This document shows positions 56,121 to 64,000 of a stretch of 64,000 nucleotides of DNA, in pieces. The stretch is from Catenaria anguillulae PL171 (Eukaryota > Blastocladiomycota > Blastocladiomycetes > Blastocladiales > Catenariaceae): contig MCFL01000074.1 of the NCBI GenBank assembly GCA_002102555.1, positions 1-64,000 of the forward strand, in the 5' to 3' direction. The notes beneath the pieces are model-generated. The model saw only the letters and a program-made list of their open reading frames with translations. It was not told where the DNA came from and made no database searches. The position numbers and the translations under genes were made by a program. Position 1 is the stretch's first letter, and every line of letters starts with the position of its first letter.

Positions 56121-56161
<41 letters not shown>
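55729..56161. other. Divergent promoter and 5' leader with CAA repeat
   Basis: Between the CDKN3-like gene and the cyclase. It ends in a CAA triplet run (about 56117-56160) directly before the cyclase ATG. An upstream ATG at 56115 opens a frame different from the cyclase frame. Confidence 0.5.
56117..56160 (+). repeat. (CAA)n triplet repeat
   Basis: About fourteen uninterrupted CAA units, in the frame of an upstream ATG (56115), where they would code for polyAsn, and immediately 5' of the ATG at 56162. Confidence 0.9.
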
Positions 56162-59100
56162 ATGGACGCATCCGGTCGATCTCGCTCATCCGTCTCGCTC
56201 CCGCTACCATCAGCTTCGGCATCCAGCGTCGCAAGATCCTCGACAGCGTCCAATCAAGGAGGCAGTCATGATCAACAAGCCTCGTTTACACATACCGAAG
56301 CGATGGTCAGCGGTAACCGCACCCGTGCGGGAAGCGAACCAAATGTTGCATCTGGAGCTGTCCCTCGCTTCAGAATTTCCATTGGAACCATTGACAACAC
56401 CAATACGTCCCAAGGAACCAGCGATCGCTCGCAAAGCGATGATGATCAAGTCGCGAGCAGCATGATGGCAACTGCGCTGTCAAAGTCGTCCACCCAGATT
56501 CAAGGATCTCCGAGTGTGCTTGCTGACGTGGATAGATCCAAAGCGGTCAGTCACAGTATCTCATCGGGTCTGTCACACCCGGGGGGTGTGGTCGGTGGAC
56601 TCAAGGTCAAGAATACCAGTGCGGACGAGAGTGAAAACATTTACGCGTCATCCTACTCTATCATCTTGGCACCAGAGCCGACCGTCAAACACAACAATAT
56701 CCACAACTGTCGACCTTCCAGCCTGAGTGGCCATTCCTCGCCGTTTGCTAATGGGCCCGGTACGCACGGAGGTCAGCCTGGCTCCAACTTGTCAGGGCGG
56801 CGCATGTCTGTCGCCGTGAGCAAAATGAGCGCCGGCCAACAGGGTGGAGGCGGATCGATTTCTCCCGGATCGGCATCCACTGTCCTCCATCCAGAAATCA
56901 TGACAACGCTCATGCGACGGGGCACCATCATGGGTGGCGATTTGCGAGCGAATGGAAAGATGGCCGATGTTGGCGATGAATCTTTCAAAGGACACTTAAG
57001 TCGGCGGTTCGGCGCTGTAGATTTGGATCGGATCATGAGTGCACCGGGATTGTCTCTGGCAACTGTCAAGGATGAGTATTACCACTACGTACGCCCTGCT
57101 GGCCATCACCAGAATCTTGACTTGAGTGAGGACTGATCGAACGCGTTTTGCTTGCAACTCGGGGGTTACAGTATTACTATCAGTTTGTCAAGCAGTGGCG
57201 ACTCATGGCCATTGTCGCCTGGCTGGTTGCGCTCATGTTTTCCGTTTACGTGCTCGTGTTACGAGCATACCTGCCAATAGCAGATTCAGATGCGACACAT
57301 TTCGAGTATGAAGCTCCCAAAACAGCTCCAATAGCGCTTGTCGCCATCATTATTGTCATGCTCATCATGCCTGTAATTGAGATCGTACTCATGGCTATTC
57401 CGTCCATCTTTCAACGATACGGCCTGCGCATCCACTTTTTTACGCTTCTCATTTACGGTTCCACACTTGCCCTCCTCGAGCTGTACCTCAACTCACTCAC
57501 AGTTGCGGCCTACCTGTTCCCGGTCCTGCTGTTCACGTATACCAACACATGCCAGCCGCCATTACCGACCGCGTTTCTCGGTTGCTTTGTGTCGTTGCTC
57601 GATTGGGTGTGCCTGGTCATTGCCGTCAAGTCACAGCCTTACATGAACCACATGTGCCATGAGCACTCGGACATCCCATGCGAACATCGCCTCGCAGGCA
57701 ACCTTATCATGTACATTGCTGCCAACTTGGCCGGTGTTTGCTACTCGATCAACTCTTGGAATTACACTCGCAAGACGTTCTTGATCAACCGCGAGCTGTA
57801 TCTCAAGAAGAAGCACTTTGAGGACGAGTTGAACAAGGCCGAGTACATTGCCCTATCTATCTTGCCCAAGACCGTTTGGGACGAGTTGAAGGGCGGCCAA
57901 CATCAGCGATTCGACATGGATTCCATCTTCCACAAGTCGCTCATGTACTTTTATTCCGACGTGACAATTGTGTTTGCGGACATTGCGGGATTCACTGCCT
58001 TGGTACGTCTGGTCATTCACGACATTGTTGCGGCAATCAGGCTGCTCCTGATAAGGTTGTGTGTGATTTCAGTCGGGGACCATGTCAGCAACATCCCTCG
58101 TCAAGCTCCTCAATACCATCTTTTTCGATTTTGACATGATTGTCGGCGACCTCGGTATTGAAAAGATCAAAACCATTGGCGATTGGTATGCGCCGCATCA
58201 CATCTCTTCTTTCGAAACCCGTCAACTGACCTCGGCTCTCTGCTCCGATTGATCTAGCTACATGATTGCAGCCGGAGGTATGGTCGATTGAAGGATGATG
58301 CACGTGCTTGTTCGCACCAACTGACATGGGCACCCGCTTTGTCTGCACAGCTCCCAATCCCGTCAAGGATCACGCTCGAAAAGCCGTCATTGCAGCTTTT
58401 CGCATGATTAGAGTCGTCTATGCGATGCGTACGCAGTATCCTATGCTGGCTGTGCGCGTGGGAGTGCATACTGGCGACGTCTACGCAGGTCTGATTGGAC
58501 TAGAGAAATTCATCTTTGGTACGTTGGTCTGTTCCAACATGTACTCCGGAACCACACTCTAACAAGACAGCGGGAAGCAGACGTTTTCTCCAACGATGTC
58601 ATTGTCGCTTCGCATGTCGAGCAAACGGGCATTCCGAACGAAGTCCATGTTTCTGACGCAACCTATCAGCAAATCAAGCATGATTGTCTCGCTCGCGAGG
58701 GTCCACCGGTCACCGTCTTTTCTCGCGATATTCCGTCCTATTTCATCACCGAAATCCGCGACGTGGTTACCAATGCCATGATTACAAAGGATGGCAGCCC
58801 CAGTACATCGCCACCGAATTTGGCCGGGCCGAAAGGCAGCGAGGATCAAATGACCATAGGCAGTCAACAGTCCAATACCACCGGATCCGTTGTCAGTGGG
58901 GCCATGGGTGGATCAACCCATCACCAGAATCAGCACAGCACGCTGCGCCGACTGGCTCATCTTCAACGCAAGTTTATTGCCACGTCTCGAGGGCGACTCA
59001 CATCCAATGTGGTCTCATACTTGGTCAAGGACTCGGCAAGTGCTACCGGTGGCTCGTCGCCTACCATCCCAGGCGCTCTCGAGGGTGTTCCCACTGGTGA

Positions 59101-61298
59101 ATCTCCCAACCACAGCCGCATCATTCGCGGTGATGAGTCTATTCGCACGACAAACTCGCCTCCTCCATCGTCCATGTCGGTTGGCAGCAACCCCAACATC
59201 AAGGAAGCGTCAATCCGTTCCGGCAAGGGAGCAAACACAGATGCTGCGCAGGATAAGCCAATGTCGGTCATCAAAACCAGTCGTTTGCGTTCGCCATCCA
59301 GCGACGGACCAGGCAGTCCTGACAGCATAGGAACCTCAGCCTCTCCGCCGTCTCCCTCCGGTCCAGGCCCAGAGAAGCGCCGCATGTCCATGTCTCAACC
59401 GCCTCTTTCCTCGCGTCGCCACAAATCACTTCTCAAACTCACCATGGACACGGCCGAAGCGCAAAACGAAATGAACCTGCATCCCGTCACGCGGCATTTC
59501 AGAGACCGATACGTCGAAATGGACTTTCAGGACAATTATGTTGCTCGGTGCACGGGCAAGATGGCCTTCCCCCTCATTGGCATGACCGCGCAAGCACTCA
59601 TATTCATGGCATTCGATTGGGTCGTATTCTTCCCTGGCCCAACAACAACTCAGCTTGGGCTGCTCATTGCCAGTCACATGTCACTGATTCTTGTCCTCGG
59701 TTTCTGTTCTCTGCTCGCCATGTCAAAGTACATCGCAACCCTTGACTCCAAACTCGGGTGGGCGGTACGGTGGGGTGCGGCCATCAATTTTCAAAAAGCT
59801 GGGCCAATCGTGTTGTTCTTTATGTGGGCAACTCGCATGGTACATGCAACTCGACACAACATGTCGGATTACCTCCTGGGCCAACTGTATCCGATCATGA
59901 TGATTGCGACCCTGTGGACTCGCCTGTCATCGCTCGTCCTTGCCTTTTCGCTCCTCGTCATGGTGTTCTTGGGTCAAGCATTTGCTGCCTTCTTTCTTTT
60001 GGGCCAGTCGTCAACACAGCTGTTGTGGAATGCGTTGCTGCAGATTCTGACACTGGCAGGTACATTTACCATCATGCGGCGCATGGAGACGTACATTCGG
60101 CACAACTACATTATGAAGAAGCACTTGGGGTCAAAGCAATTTGAGATTGACGATTTGCGGAGTGCGTTTACAGTTTTTTCTGCGTGCGAATGGCTGTCTC
60201 TGACCGACCGAACCTTTCTTTGTTGACTTCGCGCAACCAGTCAAGTCTGAAAGGCTTCTGTACAAACTTCTGCCGCGCCCCGTCGTCGCCAAACTCAAGC
60301 AGCGCAGTTCCAGCAGTTCGCCAGGTGGTGGTGCTGGCAGCGAAATCGCCGAGGCGGTGGATTCGGCCGGCATCATCTTTTGCACCATTTGCCACTTCAA
60401 GGAAATGGACCAAGCAAGCATGACGGTGCTGAACGACATCATTTGCAAGTTTGACGGCATGATTGCCAAGTACGACATTGAAAAGATCAAGACCATTGGG
60501 CCAATATACATGGCGTCGTCGGGCCTGAGCCGTGTGTTTTCGGGAAACGGCGATGCGAAGAAGAGCGGTGGGCAGCCGCTCGACGAGTCACATGCGACCA
60601 ATTTGGCAGACTTTGCGCTTGCGTTGCGTGCAAAGATGGTACAGCTCAATAAGGAGTATCCCAAGCAGTACAGTCTCCGAATCGGGTTGGCTGTTGGGCC
60701 GCTTGTGGTACGTTTGAATGTCATTGTCGGCGTGAGCCAGGGAAAGGCAATCGAAAAGATTGCTCATGCTTGCAGCGCAAATGATGCATAGGCCGGTATC
60801 ATTGGGAAAACCAAGTTCGCTTACGATGTATGGGGAGACACATGCAACGTTGCCTCGCGCATGGACTCGACAGGTATGCCAGACCAAATTCAAGTCACGG
60901 AACACCTCTATCACTTGCTGAAAAAGGACTATGTCTTTCGCGAGCGCGGAGTCATCAAGGTCAAGGGTAAAGGCGAGATGCGAACCTACATGCTTCTTGG
61001 AAAGAAGGGCCGCCTTCGCAGTGCAACAGTTTCTGGCGGCCACGTGCCTGGCCTCATGGCAACCTCACGAAGCAGTAGCAAATCGGCGGCGGATGTTCAA
61101 CCACAGCAGGGACAGTCACACCTTGACACGCCACCACCTTCTCCAAACGATGACAGCCAAAGGAATCCGGCCAGCTTGTCGACCACCCCGCAAGATCGTG
61201 CCAGGTCGGTGAGCGATTCACGGGCGCTTCAGTCGAGTCCACTGCAGCTGAGAAAGTCGGGAATCGTGTATGCACCATCACCGCTGCGAACAGAGTGA
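56162..61298 (+). CDS. Transmembrane adenylyl cyclase, two TM modules and C1/C2 catalytic domains
   Basis: The ATG at 56162 starts a 310-residue Ser/Gly-rich cytoplasmic region. Intron 57089-57171, then six TMs (57172-57780) and C1: [30 protein letters not shown] (metal Asp), [15 protein letters not shown] (second metal Asp), [40 protein letters not shown]. Further introns are 58003-58072, 58186-58257, 58278-58350 and 58519-58570 (junction off by one base). A long Ser-rich linker, a second six-TM module (59550-60120) and, after intron 60162-60240, C2: [30 protein letters not shown], intron 60708-60791, [21 protein letters not shown]2 lacks metal Asp but keeps the adenine-selecting Lys and Asp and the Asn/Arg of catalysis, as in animal tmACs. 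cAMP production is inferred. Confidence 0.85.
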
Positions 61299-61478
61299 GA
61301 AAGCGTGTCATGTTCTCTCGCACGTACGACATTAGAAATAGTATAGAGCATTTTGTGTCACTGTGATGAATTTGTTCGCGATGTTCTCGGCAACCACAAG
61401 CCAGGCATGAATGATGGGAAAAGAAAACTTCAACTGAAAGCAATTGAGAAATTATGTGCTGTACAGTAATGTATCAGT

Positions 61479-63281
61479 ATGGAAGCCTTAAGGAACACCG
61501 CCTCAGATGCGCCTCCTTCCCATGAAGGCTCGCAACATGAGTTGATACTGCTACCCAACCAGACCATCACGATACCTGCTCCTCCAATCAACAAAGACTC
61601 ACGATGCCCAATCCCACCATTGCCGCTCTCTTTCCTTTTATCCGTTCTGATAGGAGGCACACAGATCATGCTTGGCCTCGTCGCCTGGTACTTGACCTTG
61701 TCATCCACGCAACCCACGGCTCGCATGTACGCTCACGACCTCCAAACTGAGCTTCTTGATACCGTCGCACTCCGGCTCCAAACACACGTCGCAGCCGCGC
61801 AACGACTCAATGGCATCCAAGTAGCCAACTGGAGATCAAACATTTACCGTCGAGATGATACGCCAGTCGTCATGAGTCAATTGTTGGATACAATCATAGT
61901 GTACAAGGACCTAGTGACAACTCAAACATTCACAACACAGCAGGGTGGATTGAATGGTTTTTATGCACGGAGAAAACCACTTGTTGGCGGCGTTCTAGGT
62001 GATGATGGCGTCGAGTATGTCAAGTGGGAAATGGATCGGTCTTCCTCAACGTTGACTGAATCCGTTGTGGATCCGACGAATGGGACACAGCTTGCTGTGT
62101 TGTCGCAACAGGTCGGGTATAATGCTACGGGCGAGAAATGGGTCACGCAAGTTGGGCAAAATCCAACTGAATCGTCGCCAGCAGTGTGGTCGCGAGCGTA
62201 CACCTGGCGAGGTACCTTGTGGATTACGCTTTCCCAGGCCATATTTGACAGCAACCTCACGTACCAGGGAGTGGCATGCACCGATTTGGACTTGGCCTTC
62301 ATCAGCCGAGTCCTGTCCGCTTCCCTGTCAACACTTCGACCACGATTGGGCGATTCGGCGTCATTGTACGCACTAGAGCGCGAGTCGATGACCATCATTG
62401 GAACTTCAAACCTGTCCCAGTATGAGCGACTGCTGGCTCCTTCTGCCGATCGCCCATTCACCCTATCCGAACTGGGCGCCTTGGATCCGAGGGTCAAGCT
62501 CCTTGCTAGCCAAATCGGCACCGCCCAACTCGCCTTCCCATTCACGTTACGCTTGGGCGACGTGTACGCCCACCTCACAGAAGTTCCTTCCACGTCGGCG
62601 ACCTTAAACTGGACCCTCCTCCTACTCTTTCCATCGTCAACCGTCCACGACCCACTGTCTGCCGCGACATCACGATCGATTGGGACAGTCCTTGTCGTTG
62701 TGATTGTCGGCATCTCGTCCTCGATCCTCGTGTCCCTCGCAATCTCCAAAGTCCTTCGCGGCATCACAAACGACATGCAGTTGCTCGCTCAGTTTCAGTT
62801 TCGTCAAGTAATTGCCAGTCGCGACACACTCAGGGGTGGGACATCCTGGATCACAGAGGTATGGATGATCCAGAACGCCTTCTTGCGTGCGACAAAGATG
62901 TTTGGCGAAGCTGTACGGCGGGGGAGGGTAGGCAGTGCGATACATGGCTACTTTGGGTTGACGACGGCGAGCACTGAAGTGGACTTGGCGGCGGCACAGG
63001 ACGCAGCCAGCACGAGCCTGTTTGGCGGGATTGGCGGGTCGGCCACGGTCCCATTGCATCCTCTGCTGGTTGCGAATAACGTACAGTCTGTCGAGGGAAC
63101 GCCGGCAACGGTTAGTGCGACACTATCAACGCTTCAATTATCGTCGCAGGCGAGCTCGACGGGGCATGAAAGACATCACATGGGCCCGTTTTGGGGGGCG
63201 GCAGCGCTATCGCCGACACAAACAGTGTCTTCGTCGGGAGCATCTGATTCTGCATTGGGCAATCGTGCAATAATACACTGA
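61479..63281 (+). CDS. Cache-type receptor with HAMP-like linker and no output domain
   Basis: A 600-codon open frame from ATG 61479 (MEALRNTASDAPPSHEGSQH). Layout: short cytoplasmic start, TM1 (PLSFLLSVLIGGTQIMLGLV), a large extracellular region (about residues 80-395) with a Cache-like pattern (helix LQTELLDTVALRLQTHVAAA; strands around VKWEMDRSSS and WRGTLWITLSQAIFDSNLTY), TM2 (IGTVLVVVIVGISSSILVSL), then a HAMP-like helix (SKVLRGITNDMQLLAQFQF) and TEVWMIQNAFLRATKMFGEA. That last segment resembles the linker that precedes class III cyclase domains in Cache-HAMP-cyclase proteins, but here a Ser/Ala/Thr-rich tail ends the protein. It lies 181 nt after the adenylyl cyclase on the same strand. 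Confidence 0.65.
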   Translation: MEALRNTASDAPPSHEGSQHELILLPNQTITIPAPPINKDSRCPIPPLPLSFLLSVLIGGTQIMLGLVAWYLTLSSTQPTARMYAHDLQTELLDTVALRLQTHVAAAQRLNGIQVANWRSNIYRRDDTPVVMSQLLDTIIVYKDLVTTQTFTTQQGGLNGFYARRKPLVGGVLGDDGVEYVKWEMDRSSSTLTESVVDPTNGTQLAVLSQQVGYNATGEKWVTQVGQNPTESSPAVWSRAYTWRGTLWITLSQAIFDSNLTYQGVACTDLDLAFISRVLSASLSTLRPRLGDSASLYALERESMTIIGTSNLSQYERLLAPSADRPFTLSELGALDPRVKLLASQIGTAQLAFPFTLRLGDVYAHLTEVPSTSATLNWTLLLLFPSSTVHDPLSAATSRSIGTVLVVVIVGISSSILVSLAISKVLRGITNDMQLLAQFQFRQVIASRDTLRGGTSWITEVWMIQNAFLRATKMFGEAVRRGRVGSAIHGYFGLTTASTEVDLAAAQDAASTSLFGGIGGSATVPLHPLLVANNVQSVEGTPATVSATLSTLQLSSQASSTGHERHHMGPFWGAAALSPTQTVSSSGASDSALGNRAIIH

Positions 63282-63542
63282 GCGACCATGATTTTGCACT
63301 GCATTGAATACTTGGACAAGGCACTGGCCGATGTAAAATTGAGAGAAAAAAAAAGAAGGAAAACACAAAATCACAAGGATTGAGAGGATTGAAGGATAGA
63401 GACAAGCGAAAGATACGTGTGACCCGTCGTCAAGAGCGTAAGAGCCATACAAAGATCATAGTAGGGTGGAAAGCATATACAAACGGACGACACCAAACAA
63501 TCTAGGACGAAGAGGGGTGCTCAGTAACCCTTGAACCCCACT

Positions 63543-64000
63543 TTACGCCTTGTACCCTCGTGGCTTACTACCACTTGTTGCGACTCCCGCACCTACCCCT
63601 GTGCTCGACCCAGCACCCGCTGCCGCTGCAGTCGCAGGCGCCACCTTTGCCGTTGCAGCCGACTTGGCCTTGAACCTAGGCGACCGCTCTGCCGCTCCCG
63701 GCGGCGGTGCTGTACTTCTTGCTGGCGTGCTTGGCGGCTCGATATCCTGCGGCTCGTCTGTCGGGTGCGCCGCTCTTACGTCCACCTCATCGCTGTTGAA
63801 CGGCTCAATGACCTCACCTGGCGCATAGACCCTCGTCACTTTTCCAATTCCCTTTGTCCTGCCCTCCCGGAACAGCACCCTCGCCCCAGGCTTGATGTAC
63901 TCTGGGTACTGCAAGAACCTGAACCGCACCCTTGCCCGATCGCCGGAGCGGAGTACGCCGCGGTCCATGTCAACCAAACTGGCCGTCTGCCTGACGTTAC
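63543..64000 (-). CDS. GTPBP1/2-like GTPase, C-terminal part (partial)
   Basis: The minus strand enters from the window end in frame: NVRQTASLVDMDRGVLRSGD, RARVRFRFLQYPEYIKPGAR, VLFREGRTKGIGKVTRVYAP. This is the last beta-barrel of GTPBP1-type translational GTPases (family pattern RQTAxI-MD, HFRF-PEY, FREGRTKxxGxI). An Ala/Pro/Ser-rich tail ends at 63543 (KPRGYKA). The GTPase domain itself lies outside the window. GTPBP1 relatives act in ribosome and mRNA surveillance; the role here is inferred. Confidence 0.75.
   Translation of the reverse strand, partial: NVRQTASLVDMDRGVLRSGDRARVRFRFLQYPEYIKPGARVLFREGRTKGIGKVTRVYAPGEVIEPFNSDEVDVRAAHPTDEPQDIEPPSTPARSTAPPPGAAERSPRFKAKSAATAKVAPATAAAAGAGSSTGVGAGVATSGSKPRGYKA

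Noticed and set aside
56115-56465. The polyAsn frame as the true N-terminus of the adenylyl cyclase
   Set aside because: It is in a different frame from the long conserved-composition N-terminal region and ends at 56465; the ATG at 56162 is in frame through to the first intron.

Overview
This window is nuclear DNA from a fungus, most likely a zoosporic lineage close to Blastocladiomycota; the placement is inference. Protein genes carry short introns (about 52-105 nt) with GTACGT/GTATG-type donors. They include a GPI-type GH18 chitinase, coronin, SERCA, a beta-tubulin, H/ACA protein NHP2, a GPI inositol deacylase and a metazoan-style transmembrane adenylyl cyclase. The last is not known to me from Dikarya and points to an early-diverging, flagellated fungus. 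I found no rRNA, tRNA, CRISPR or bacterial-type operon.

Layout. 0-4 kb: a partial 7TM gene (family A), a TFIIB/Brf-like factor and a family-A pseudogene. 4-13.5 kb: housekeeping block (TUG/UBX protein, Mpv17-like protein, caspase-like protein with an altered active site, MRM1-like rRNA methyltransferase, NHP2, arrestin-fold protein). 13.8-22.7 kb: 7TM genes of families A and B around a tandem pair of two-zinc-finger regulators. 23-32 kb: SERCA, a third type of multi-span protein (family C), a low-complexity membrane-anchored protein and coronin. 32.8-43.5 kb: receptor-rich stretch with three family-A 7TM genes, a family-B 7TM protein that appears fused to a hybrid histidine kinase, and a stand-alone family-B 7TM gene. 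43.9-55.7 kb: PGAP1/Bst1, a small inverted-repeat element, chitinase, an ADH-like fragment, beta-tubulin with a long C-terminal extension, and a CDKN3-like phosphatase. 56-64 kb: transmembrane adenylyl cyclase, a Cache-type receptor with no output domain, and the 3' end of a GTPBP1-like gene.

How the genes may work together (inference). Seven family-A loci (plus one possible relic), three family-B loci and one family-C locus, together with an adenylyl cyclase, an arrestin-fold protein, a hybrid histidine kinase and an orphan Cache receptor, make this a sensory-signalling-rich region. The strongest novelty candidate is the family-B 7TM/GAF/HisKA/HATPase/REC protein encoded on the minus strand between 41149 and 37215. 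Its 7TM tail shares a motif with the stand-alone family-B paralogue, and that tail is in one open frame with the kinase.

Caveat. Many conserved genes (NHP2, SERCA, MRM1, TUG, arrestin, parts of the kinase) switch reading frame by one base while the protein stays conserved. Others (coronin, chitinase, beta-tubulin, PGAP1, CDKN3-like, several 7TM genes) are perfectly open once introns are removed. I read most of the disruptions as consensus errors, with the family-A copy at 2770-3952 as the clearest real pseudogene.
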